A DNA stretch of 64,000 nt from Moringa oleifera (taxonomy: Eukaryota > Streptophyta > Magnoliopsida > Brassicales > Moringaceae), in contig JAJFZO010000396.1 of the NCBI GenBank assembly GCA_021397835.1, forward strand, positions 1,736,001-1,800,000. Direction: 5' to 3'. The notes under the pieces are model-generated. The model was given only the letters and a program-made list of their open reading frames with translations, searched no databases and had not been told where the DNA came from. Shown in pieces: positions 49,161 through 60,260 of this stretch (position 1 is the stretch's first letter; each line of letters opens with the position of its first letter). The translations under genes and the position numbers were made by a program.

Positions 49161-49880
49161 TTAAAGGCCACTCTTATCAAAGCTACATCTTCGATTACTA
49201 ATAAGCATATCTAAAGCTTTATGACTTTTCAAGAACTTTTTAAGGAGTGGCTTATGGTAGGCTACTTCTTTTCTTAACTTAGCATTTTCATCAACTAATT
49301 CTTGGTCTAATGCTTGATCTTTATTCTTTCCTAATTCTAACGCAAGTTTATCTTTTTCATCCCTTAAGATCTTATAAATATTCTTAAGATGAATATGTTT
49401 CTTCTTAAGTGATTCCAACCTGTAAGTTTGTTTCTCTAGTAATTCAATACATGTTCTCAAATGTATTTAATAAATCTTCATATGATATACTAACATCAAG
49501 CATAGGGTTTATTACCTTTTTTTTCTTCTTCATAAGTCATGAAGCACATATTGGCAACTTCATGCTCACTTTTCATTATTGGTGGAGCTCTCTTCACTAT
49601 CATCCCAGGTCACTTTAAGTGTCTTTTTATTATGCTTACTCTTATTTAGTAAATGGTAATCCACTTTTACATGACCCAGTTTTTTGCACTCGTAGCATGT
49701 GATCAAGTATTTCTTTTCTTTATTTCTTGATTCGCTTTCTTTCCTTGCATCTCTTCCTTCATTCTCGAAATTTTTCTTATTTCTTAAAAATTTCTTGAAT
49801 CTCTTAGTGATACTTAAGCAGAATTACTTGTTGATTATGTTTTCAATCATTTTTGAAAATTATCCGCAAAGTAGTTTAAT
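49161..49880 (-). pseudogene. Copia Gag relic with CCHC knuckle and coiled coil
   Basis: 49860-49640 reads KRFKKFLRNKKNFENEGRDA and ITCYECKKLGHVKVDY (zinc knuckle, final Cys replaced), then NKKTLKVTWDDSEESSTN. 49460-49161 is an open 99-codon coiled-coil stretch with regular leucines (LRDEKDKLALELGKNKDQAL) ending RRCSFDKSGL, as in Sirevirus gag. Nucleocapsid role in the intact element. Confidence 0.75.
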
Positions 49881-49884
49881 GGTT

Positions 49885-52190
49885 ATATGAGGGTGGATCA
49901 TCAAATCCAAAGGCCAAACATTCTAAGCAAAGGCATAAGGATCCTTCTGAAACGTCTTGAAATAAGAAAAAGGAAAGGAACTCGCATCTTCCTTAGGATA
50001 ATGTGGCATAGAATGATCCGCCATAGAGAGCCCCCTAATTCGAAAGTATCATAGATCGATATGATGTCTTCGATCACAAGGGCAAGTTGCTTTAAGAGTT
50101 CGAAGGCCCTCCCTTGGTGGTTTGACAATGTTTTTCGACTCTTTTGGTTTGCTTGGTTACAAGACACTTAGAACCATACAAGAAATTCTTCAAAGTAGCA
50201 ATATAGGTAATTGAATGAGTTATTTAAACCATCTCATCACTATATTATGGGAAAAGATCCCTTGAAATCAAAAAGTGATAAAGGAGTTTAAAACAAAAAC
50301 CAGACACAAACAACAAAGTAATTGTTACCGAGGGGGATGAAGCATACCCTCTACTTTTTATCAGTTAAGGCATTGCAAGTCCTCCTTGATTTCAAGGATT
50401 GCACACACCACCCATGTGAATCTATCCTTGGGATTATGACTCGAATCCTCCCACTATCTTTCGAGCATTAAGCCTTATGAACAGTGCAAGGTGGCGTACC
50501 ATGTAAGCCTTGATGTATGAGATAGACATAACAAATAACATCCTAATTTAACTTATCGTCAACATGTTTCTTCAAGTTTATATACTGCCTATCCAACGAC
50601 GTGGGGATGGTGTACAAGATAAGTTCTCTCCAAGAAGAGGGGATGGATCATTTTTCCTATAAGTTAGGACTTTCTAAGAAATAAGGGTTGCATCTAAACC
50701 TTGCCATGACATGTAAAAAAACTTTTTCTTTTAATTCTTAAATGTGTATGGTATGACAAATAAGATATAAATTTTTCGAGAATAAAGGTAATACCACCCT
50801 ACCTCTCTAAGATGGTTGCATAATACATAAAAATTTAGGAATAGAGACAAGGAAAAGGTTAGATATCCAAAAGGAAATTAGAACATACATAAAGCTATAA
50901 TAAGGGGCCAGAGATTAAGCACCAATTAGATAGGTGATACGTAGAAGGTGCGGTATAGTCACCAAACAAGAAAGTACAAAAAGCACCTAAGTTCGCATAA
51001 GAAAGCGTCCTTATATAGGTAATGCATCTCATCAATGGAATAGCAAGGTTAATCCTCTTCACGAGGAGAAAGGAAGGTCACAAAGTCATATATGTTAAAT
51101 TTTGTCTTATAAAACTTAACTCAAGTTCCCAATCGATTAACCTAATGTCATTTGCAAAAAAACAAATAAATAAAACTCTAGCTTAATGAACTTATGACAC
51201 TCTTAGTTCCTCATTTCATGGCTATGAGTTTCACTAAAATCTATAAATGAGTCCATGGGAAGATTTAAAGAGAGAAAAAATACATACGAGAAACTGAAAG
51301 AGGTAGCTTATCATGGGGTAGAAGGGCAGCGAGCTTTAGAATGAATTCATTTAAGTAATGCGAGCACAAAAATAAAGAAGATAAGTTATAGGTGAAGAAA
51401 CCTTTAGAAACCAAAGCGTTTACGACTCACACTCAGTGGTACAAAAGAAGGCAAATTAGTGGATAGGGGGGAAACGTATAACAAAGGACACATGGAAGAA
51501 TGGAAGGCAATGGTTCAAAAATGAAAAGACTTGAATTTAATAAGGGCTTTTCTCGAGACAATCATGTCAACACATTTGAACCACAAGAACTTTCTCTCAA
51601 CCGCGAAAAGATGATCCTCCACAGACATCATTTATCCCTGAAATTAAAAAAAAAAAGGAAAAAAGGACAAAAGAAAAAAACATAACTTTGTCTTCGAAGT
51701 AAATGCAACCAAGTTTTTAACCTTAAACGTAAACGTTACAGACTTGCAATCCCCGTAACGCTTAAAAGGGGATATATTAGGTGAAAATCCAACATCCGCA
51801 AAGTAACCCAAGAATAAGATCAAGCCCAAATGGCCTAAAACGAGAAATGACCTAAGAATGGCCCATAAAGCCTCCATGCACAAAATCCTAACCTAAGGAG
51901 TAGAAGATGTTTAAGCTAAAGAGATTAATGAGCCATGGCTTAACAGAGATACCATATAAAAGCTAGGGGATTAAGTGCATGGCAAGGGCACCCGTAAGCC
52001 ATCTAACACCAATCGGCAAGAGTTATGGTAAAGGACAAAGCCAACTAGTATAAAAGAAAAAAAAAAAAAGAACCCAAGAAAGAAGTGAAATGCTGAAGTC
52101 AAAAAGAAAGGAGCTAAGATGAAGAATAGGAAGGTTAATACAACTAAATAAGGCCCCCATGGATATATAGATGTTTAAAAAAGGAATATA
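49885..52190. other. Unassigned sequence upstream of the copia gag
   Basis: About 2.3 kb without coding homology I can recognise. Composition differs from the AT-rich flanks and it is rich in AAGG/CCTT words. Landmarks are a CATATAAAAGCTAGGGG stretch near 51955 (TATA-like) and A-runs near 51650 and 52060. It could be a long LTR from an element whose body is not in the window, or an insertion into the copia 5' region. The open frames at 49901-50167 (-), 51500-51685 (+) and 51644-51883 (-) lack recognisable motifs. Confidence 0.3.
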
Positions 52191-53207
52191 AATTTTTTTT
52201 TATCAAAGTCAACCTTTTCCTCATTATTTCTTCCATCTACATCCTAGAATTTCTATAAACAACAAAGGTTTCTTTCTCTTTCAATCTCAAGTTCAATACT
52301 CTCAACATCTTTTCATCTTTGATTTTTAACATGTTCAATGGTGATGGTGGCTTTTACTCTGATTCTATTAAGAATCATGGTTCAATCTTTTCTTGAATAA
52401 AAAATTCAAATCTTTTAGGCTTTTATTTTTTTGTTTTCTATCAGGTAACAAGATTAATCCATTTGATTTCAGTTTATATGTATTTACTTTATATGCCATC
52501 ATGTTAGTCATTTGTTTGCTATATCATTAATTTTTCCTCTCATGTTTGAATTTTATTGCTTGTACCTATATTTCATGAAAATCAATAGTAAATTTGAAAA
52601 TTTATCAAGTCTTGTAATATTACATGATAATGGTTAATAGGAAAAGACAATAAGTATTTTGACAAAGTTTATTGTTTACACAATTCTTTTCTTTTTTCAA
52701 GATTATTTGGAGATGAAATGAAAATGATGGTTTACAAGTTTCTTTATAACTTAGCTTTTCTTGGTATCTTTAGATATCTCATAATAATTTGGTTTTTTCG
52801 TAAGATTTTCAAATTTCAATATCTATGTTAAGAAGTTGCTCACATAAACACTATTAATTTGTTCAATTTTTTGTTTTATAATTGATTTCTTCATTATTCT
52901 TGGGCAAATAGCCTTATATTTGCTCAATTTATTTAATCTATTTTTAAGACTTGCAGTATCATAGTAACTTTAATGTTGGGCTAACCCATTTTCTCTTCTT
53001 TTAAGATTTATCTCCTAGTTGAATAAGCACAAACCATATTTTATTGCTCTTTGTCTATATCTTTAATTTTATTAATTTTATTGTTACCTTTGTCAATTGG
53101 TTATGCACATTAATTTTTAAATTTGATATTTATAAATAAGTGTGTTTCTTAGAACGTATCAATCAAGAATTCAAAAAGGAAACTAAAAAAAAAAAGGGGT
53201 AGAAGAG
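52191..53207. other. AT-rich 5' flank of the hAT (DUF4371) relic
   Basis: No coding sequence seen. Probably the 5' non-coding part of the hAT element that follows. No terminal inverted repeat recognised. Confidence 0.3.
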
Positions 53208-55275
53208 ATGATTAAAATTCAAAAAGGTGCTCTTGATAAGTTTTTTAAGATTAATTCTTCAATTAAAGATCTAATTGATGAATTACAACAATATAATAAT
53301 CAAGAAGAGTTGAGTGAACATATGATAGGAAGTGTTACAAGAAAATGTTACTAATAAATATAAAAAATGAGAGAAAATAGTGATATTAACTTAAATGAAG
53401 AAGTTGATGATATAATTGAAAATAAAAATAAATTAGAGCAAATAGGTGAAGATTGGAATATATATGATCTAAGAACTTGAGATAATAATGATGGGTCTTG
53501 TAAGAGGAAGTAATCTTAAGTTTCCTATGGATGAGCTAGTGTACTCAAAAAATGCAAACAATGTATATTATTTTTTATGTAAGTTATTTAAATCAGTACA
53601 TAATAGATATTTATTAACAAATGAAAGTTTTAATGATCGAAAGTATTCAAGTGAGAGGCTTAAACAACTTGAGAATAGTATCGAACATATCACTAACACG
53701 AATACTTAGACCAACTTATAAATTAGATTTAAAAAGAGTGAAACAACTGATAAAGATTTAAAACAAAAACTTTTCAATGAGAAAACTCATTGAAAATAAT
53801 TTCTTATTAGAATAATTGCTCTAGTAAAGTGCCTTGCCAAAAATAATATTTCTTATTGTGGAACAAATGAGAAAATTTGTAAAAAAAAAAATGATGGTAA
53901 CTCTTTGGCTTTAGTTGAAATGATTATTGAATTTGATTCAATGATGCAAAAACATATTAGATCATTAAGAATAATGAGATACATTATTATTACCTTAGTC
54001 ATAAAATTCAAAATGAATTGATTTTTAGGTTAACCTCTAAATTAAAAGTGCAACTATTTTAAAAATCAAAGAAGCTAAATATTTTTCTATGATACTTGAT
54101 TGTACTCTAGATATAAGTCACTAACAACAAATGACTTTGTTTAAACGATGTGTAGATATGTCAGCTAGTTCAATAAAACTAGAATGATTCTTTTTAGAAT
54201 TTTTGAATGTGCATAATATATCTGCATATAGACATTTTAATGAATTATAGTCTATGTTGATATCTTTTGATCTTAATACTCAAAATGCAAGGAGATAAGG
54301 TTGTGATAATGGTATTAACATGAAAGGTAAACATCAAAGTGTGCAGAAAATATTACTTATATTAAATCCTAGAGCATTGTATGTTCCATATGCTTCTTAT
54401 TCTCTTAATTTTACTATTTATGATATGGCACACTTTTATGTTAAAGCAATACCTTTCTTTGGAGTTATTCAATGTAGATATTCACTATTTAACACTTTTA
54501 CAAACCAATAAAAAATTTTATAATATTATATACACGACTTAACTTTCAAATCATTGTCTAATACACAGTTGGAGAGTCACGTTGAAACTGTAAAAACTAT
54601 TATATATCAAATTCAACAAATAAAAAATGTTTAATTAGAACTAGTTGAAACTAGTGTTAAAGTTAAGACTAAGAATGAAGCTAAGAATTTAGTAAATGAA
54701 TTAGAAAATTTTGAATTTTTGTTAAGCATGATTATTTGGCATGAAATTTTATTTTCTATTGATACAATTAGTAAAATATTGCAATTCAAAAATATGTATA
54801 TTTATGATGCTATAGAACAATTAAAAAAGATTAATTTCTTTGAAAATTATAGAGAAATTGGATTTGCTTCTGCTATAATTAGTGTTACAAGTCTTGCATT
54901 AGAAATAGACATTGAACCCATTTTTCCTAAAAAGTGATAAATTCCAAAAAAAAAAAAAACATTAATGATAATGCATATGAAGATAATACACAATCTATTC
55001 AAAATTCTTTTAGAGTTAATTATTTTATTATTATGAGGAATGTTGTTATTACTATCTTGAAAAATAGATTTGAACAGTTGCAAGTATATGATATTATTTT
55101 TTATTTCTTGATTGATTCAGATAAGTAAAATTCTTTAGATGATAATAAATTGAAAAAAAATATTGCATTAATATTAGAAATATTTTAAAACATAATAACA
55201 CTTTAGATAATGATTCAAATAATTTATTTTCTAAACTAAAAGTATTACAAGTAACTTTACCAATTAAAAAAAAAA
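53208..55275 (+). pseudogene. hAT transposase relic, TTF-finger/DUF4371 (ZMYM1-like) type
   Basis: Plus strand, broken by stops and frameshifts but colinear. It begins MIKIQKGALDKFFK (53208), then a TTF-type finger region at 53488-53709 (GSNLKFPMDELVYSKNANNV, YYFLCKLFKSVHNRYLLTNE and SFNDRKYSSERLKQLENS). DUF4371 follows from about 53800 (NNISYCGTNEKI-like) and near 54060-54130 (EAKYFSMILDCTLDIS). 54320-54511 gives GKHQSVQKILLILNPRALYV. The later part, at 54719-55260, includes LEIDIEPIFPKK. The C-terminal hAT dimerisation domain is missing: homology stops near 55275, where the duplicated CMT2 3' segment begins. Confidence 0.75.
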
Positions 55276-55332
55276 ACCAACACTTGAAATGTTATGTGTT
55301 CCTTGACATAACACTTAATATGAAAGAAAACA

Positions 55333-55390
55333 ATGTGTGTGTATATGTATGTATGTATGTATGTATGTATATATATATATATATACATAC
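55333..55390. repeat. (TGTA)n(TA)n microsatellite
   Basis: Tetranucleotide run then dinucleotide run, present in duplication copy 1 and absent at the matching place in copy 2 (about 57890). Confidence 0.9.
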
Positions 55391-56056
55391 CTTTATGGGA
55401 GGCAAGAAGATATGGCGCCAAAATATCTAATGAAAAGAGAAAGATGTATGAATTTTTTTTGAGTTGCCATGACAAATCACGTTTACCTAATATATCCATA
55501 CTTCATAAAGTGCAGCACTCAAGTATAATGGCATTCTACAACTAAGATGATCTTATCTTCATCATCATGACCAATCATGAGGATGCAAAGTCATCAAAAT
55601 ATAAGGTAACATGTTGGCAAGTAGAAAATAAAAAGCAACAAGAGAAACAAGATAATATGATTCTTTACTTTAATGAGATTTCTCACTGGTTTTATGAATG
55701 CCAAGGCATTCATTACCATACATTGATGCCCACCATTTGCAAAATTAATATATCCGTATGTGTGTATATATTCAGTGTTTCATCATCTTAAAAAATAATT
55801 CAAAAAGAAATGAAAAGACTATGTGACCTACATTATATAAAAATGACCCTTTTAAGTTTTTAATGTGAACCAAAATTATAGTTGCTTAATTAATAAAAGA
55901 ACAAACTTTTACAAAAGAAGAAAATTTCATCAATAAATGTATCATAGAGATTGCTTGTCCAAGTATAAGATGAAAAAGAAGAACATGACAATGCAATAAA
56001 TAATGAGATGAATGAGTTGGGACATGAGATGAATGAATAGGGACAAAAGATGAATC

Positions 56057-56226
56057 CTTAGTCTTATCAAGCAATGATTCTTTGAACTAAAGATAAGTAC
56101 AAGGAGAAAACTTTAAAGGCAAGGTCATTAGTGGTTCATTCCCACTCAAACTTTAGTATGCCATCCCAATGTGTATCCTAAAGCTTAAGCATAGGAACAA
56201 CAATTGCATTTCCCACTTGACAATAC
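56057..56226 (-). pseudogene. CMT2: Decayed copy of the CMT2 terminal exon
   Basis: Minus strand, aligned with the intact exon at 58546-58720. The 3' splice site is kept (CTGTATAG|GTATTGTC). It opens YCQVGNAIVVPM, then a frameshift and TAG stop destroy the frame where the intact copy continues [10 protein letters not shown]. Later pieces are still readable in other frames (FKVFSLYLSSKNHCL, matching [14 protein letters not shown]). It cannot encode the motif X helix correctly. Confidence 0.8.
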
Positions 56227-57850
56227 CTATACAGCATAAAATGAATATAAAGGTTGCAGCACTCACAGTAAAAGATTTGGATATGTAGAAAGGTAATCTA
56301 CAAAATTTCAAGTTAATGTTGTAGTATTCTCATTGCTTAAGCATTTATTTATATAGACAGTAGAAGGAAATTAGTTTGAAGCACACTTATGAAATTTCAA
56401 AAGAATGTTTAGAATCAACCAGTCAATTATGGTTCATGTAGCACATACTGAAACTAACTATGAACTGATAAATAAGTGTAGAGTTTTTTGTTCTCTCTCT
56501 TTTTTTTTTTTTTGGTTCTTTTCTTTGTGTGTCTATTTAATACACTAAATGATAATTAGAATCTTCACCCACTATAGCTACTGGAAGTTTGAGCCACAGT
56601 CCATGCAAAATTGGAGTATATATCATGGCCTCACGCATGTGTCCTTTCTCTAAATTATTTAAGCGTATGGAATTAACTAAACAATATGAAATAAGAAATG
56701 ACAATTTGTGACATGATCTAAGAATTCAAATCTCCCTTAAGCCTAACATGAAGTTAATGGGCCTTGATTTGGCTTAAATAAGTTGCAGTCAAATTCAAAT
56801 CTTTACTAAAATATCAGGCAAAACTAACTAGTGAAGTTGCTTATCAAAAATTGGCACAAATTGAAACATTAAGTTAATTTTGTCCAGAAATAAATGCACA
56901 TAATAATTTGACCCTTTTAACCTTTTCTGGAAAGATAATTTTAACCATCCGAAAGTTTATAGTTTGAGAAATATTTTGTGAGATATTTTGATAAAATTTG
57001 AGCATAGTGTGATTTTTTCCTAAAAGTAAAAAAATTTAAAAAAAAAAGAAAATTCATCTTTGGTCCTACCTTCAACTATATATACTCATGTTTTAACTTG
57101 TCCTTCTCTAAGCAATATCAACCAATTACACTATCTTCAATAGATTAAGCTAAAATAATTGACATCTTTGTAGGGAACGTCTTCCAATTCCCTCACAATT
57201 CAATTTAAAGCTCCATTGTTCAGATTTAAAAGCATGGATTTACAATAACAAACTGAAACTAGTCAGCTCAAACAACCTTAACCTTAGCCAAAGGTGCTAG
57301 TAAGGGAGCAAATGCTTCCCAACAAATTAGAGTCTACACAAGAGCAAATTGATTTACTTTTTGGGATAATTCTCACTTTTAATAAATCAAAAACAAGAAG
57401 TTTTACCTCAAGCTAGATATTGAGATTGAAATAAGAAGCTCTTACTGCTCAAGGATATTGCAAAGAATCAAAGACAATATATGCCACCATAAGTGCAGAA
57501 TAAAGGACAGGTTAAACTGTAAAAGATGCAACTAGTGGCAACTCACCCTCCTACATAAAAAAAATTAAAAAAACTATCAAGACAAATATAATTTGAGAAA
57601 ATAATTGCTGAGCTAGACAAAAGACAGTTTCATGGCAAATGAGTGCATGGAAATAAGGACTATATGAACTAAAAGGTTAAAGTGGATTATCTTTGTAACA
57701 AGTTAGCCATAACTAACATTTATTCTCTAGCTTATGGGAGAGTGTTACAAGTTGTAAATGTCTAATTATAAAATATAAGAAGATTTAATCTCTATAGGAT
57801 GGTGTGACCAGATCAAACCTTGTAAAATACAAAGATAACCTTTGGCTGTC

Positions 57851-60260
57851 TTGTTCAACACAACACTTCATATGAAAGAAAATAGTAACAAATATTAAAG
57901 GGAAGTGAGGAGATATGGCATCAAAATATCAAATGAAAAGAGAAACATGTATATCTTTTTTTGAGTTGCCATGACAAATCATGTTTACCTAATATATCCA
58001 TACTTCAATAAATAAAGTGCAACCAATAATCTCAACTTGAGTATAATGGCATTCCAAAATTGAGGTGATTTTATCTTCATCGTCATGACCAACGAGGATG
58101 CAAAGTCATCAAAATATAAGATAACATGTTGGGAACTGGATAATTAAAAACAACAAGAGAAACAAGATAACATTATTCTTTACTCTTGATGAGAAAACTT
58201 TACTCATAATACTTTGGTTCTACGAATGCCAAGGCATCCACTATCACACATTGACGCCAATCATTTGCAAAATTAATATGTATGTGTATATATTTAGCGT
58301 TTCATCATCCTAATAAAATATTTAAAAAGAAATGAAAAAACTATATGACCTATTTTACCTTTTAAGTTTTTAGTGTGATAACTAAAGTTATAATTGCTTA
58401 ATTGATAAGAGAATAAACTTTTACAAAAGAAGAAATTTCATCAATAAATGTATCACAAAGATTGCTTGTCTAGGTACAAGATGAAAAGAAAAACATGACA
58501 ATGCGATAAATAATAAGATGAATGAATAGGGATAAAAGCTGAATCCTAATCAATATTGTCTAGCAATGATTCTTTAAACTGAAGGTAACTACAATGAGAG
58601 AACTTTGGGGGTAGAGTCATCAGTGGTTCATTCCCACTAAAATTTTGGTAAGCCATCCCCAATGTGTATCCTAAAGCTCGAGCAACAGGAACAGCAACTG
58701 CATTCCCTACTTGACAGTACCTATACAACATAAAATCAATATAAAGGTTATAGCACTTAATGTAAAAGATATGAATATGCAAAGAGAATCTGATAATCTA
58801 CACAATTTTAGGTCCCTATTGTAGCATTCTCACTGCTAAAGCATCTATTTATACATATCGTAGACGCAAATGAGTTTGAAACACACTTATGAAATTTCAA
58901 AAGAATGTTTAGAATCAACGATTCAATTATGGTTCATAAGCACATACTGAAAACAACTATAAAATGATAAATTAATGTAAAGTTCTTTTTTCTCTCCTTT
59001 TTTTTTTTTGGTTCTTTTCTCTACATGTTTTTGTAATATACTAGATGACAATCAGAATCTTTACCCATTAGTGGTACCGGACGTCTGAGCCATAGTCCAT
59101 GCAAAATTGGAGTATAAATCATGGGCCCATACCTATGTCCCCTTCTCTAAATTATTTAAATGTAAGAAATTAACTTAAAAATATGAAATGAGAATGACAA
59201 TTTGTGACATGATCTTACAACAGCTCAAATCTCCCTCAAACCTAACATGAAGTTAATGGGCCATGATTTTGCTTAAACAGGTTGTAATCAAATTCAACTC
59301 TTTACAAAAACGTCAAACAACAAGTGGTGAACCTGCTTGTCAAAAGATTGGCACGGAATTGAACTGTTAGGTTAATTTTATCTAGAAATAAATGCACATA
59401 ATATTTATGAAAAGATTATTTCAATTATTTGAAAGTTTATAATTTGAGACATATTTTCTGAGATATTTTGATAAAATTTGAGCATAATGTGATTTTTTTC
59501 TTAAAAATAATTAAAAAGAAAAAAAAAGAAAATTTATCTTTATTTCTACCACCAACAATAAATACTTATGTTTTAACTTGTCTTTCTCTAAAAGTCACAA
59601 AATGTCTCTCTCACACACACACACAAAGAAGTTGAACTATAATCTAATAATAGTTGAATGGCTGATCGACTTTATGGACTCTAGTAACTTAACTATGGCC
59701 CTAAAAAAAATGTTGCATTTGTTTTTTTTTTTTTTTTTAACTTCTTTTAAAAACTTTGAATTCATGAAGATAGCAATTTCCCATGGCAGTTATCATGTTC
59801 ATTGCCTACCGTGCATGGAGGAAAGTACGTAATGGAAATAAAAGAGTGGAAGTTACAGTGAATTCTAAAGACCAAAAAGGAGGACACTTTTCACTTTAGG
59901 CAAGTATTATCCTTGAAACCAACATTTATGCTCAATGAGTTTACAAGGTTACTGAGAAAAAGCCCTCACCTTAGTTTTTTGACTTTGCAAGGAAATTCCT
60001 ATCCCGCTTGTCAATTTTCCATTAAGGAGATAATATGTACAGCTCTTAGAGCTCAAGGATATTGCAGAGAATATGTGCTACTACAAGCGCACAATAAAGG
60101 ATGGGCCAAATTGCAATGGGTGCAACTGTTGGCAACTCATCCTCTTAGACTGAAAAAAGGAAGGGAGGGTAATCAAGACAAATATGACTTGAGAAAATTG
60201 ACAAATTGGACAAAACAGTTTGGTGGCAAAATGAATGCATGAAAACAAGGCCTATATGAA
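57851..60260 (-). repeat. Tandem duplication copy 2 (with intact CMT2 terminal exon)
   Basis: Partner of 55300-57680. Holds the functional terminal exon at 58546-58720 and the 3' part of the last intron. The 109-codon plus-strand open frame at 59913-60242 lies in this copy; its counterpart in copy 1 is broken and it shows no domain I know, so I do not call it a gene. Confidence 0.85.

Larger units (their letters stand above)
43280..49880 (-). mobile_element. Sirevirus-like Ty1/copia retrotransposon relic
   Basis: Minus strand, gag (49880) to polypurine tract (about 43285). Gag ends with a CCHC-like knuckle near 49700 (CYECKKLGHVKV; the last Cys appears lost) and a coiled-coil stretch at 49460-49161 (LEKQTYRLESLKKKHIHLK, ending RRCSFDKSGL). 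Protease/pre-integrase, integrase, RT and RNase H follow down to about 45980, then an extra ORF at 45110-44118. Near 43300 the minus strand reads GTGTTTGTCATCATAAAAAT then AGGAAGAT. This is a decayed form of the Sirevirus junction, TTTGTCATCATCAAAAAGGG with GGGAG. Beyond it, TTTTGATGATAACAAA (about 43225) is also typical of Sirevirus LTRs. No 5' LTR was found. Confidence 0.75.
55300..57680 (-). repeat. Tandem duplication copy 1 (decayed CMT2 3' end)
   Basis: Colinear with 57851-60260 at an offset of about 2.55-2.59 kb. Shared strings include GAGTTGCCATGACAAATCA, CCTAATATATCCATACTTCA, GGATGCAAAGTCATCAAAAT, ATTGCTTGTC and GTTTAGAATCAAC. The copies also share the terminal-exon homology, a TTTTTTTTTTTGGTTCTTTT block, CATGCAAAATTGGAGTATA and the final TGCTCAAGGATATTGCA-like stretch. 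Transcriptionally it lies downstream of the intact copy. A (TATG)n(TA)n microsatellite has expanded at 55333-55390 in this copy only. Confidence 0.85.

Noticed and set aside
59913..60242. 109-codon plus-strand open frame in duplication copy 2
   Set aside because: The matching place in copy 1 is broken, no domain is recognised, and it is antisense inside a CMT2 intron.
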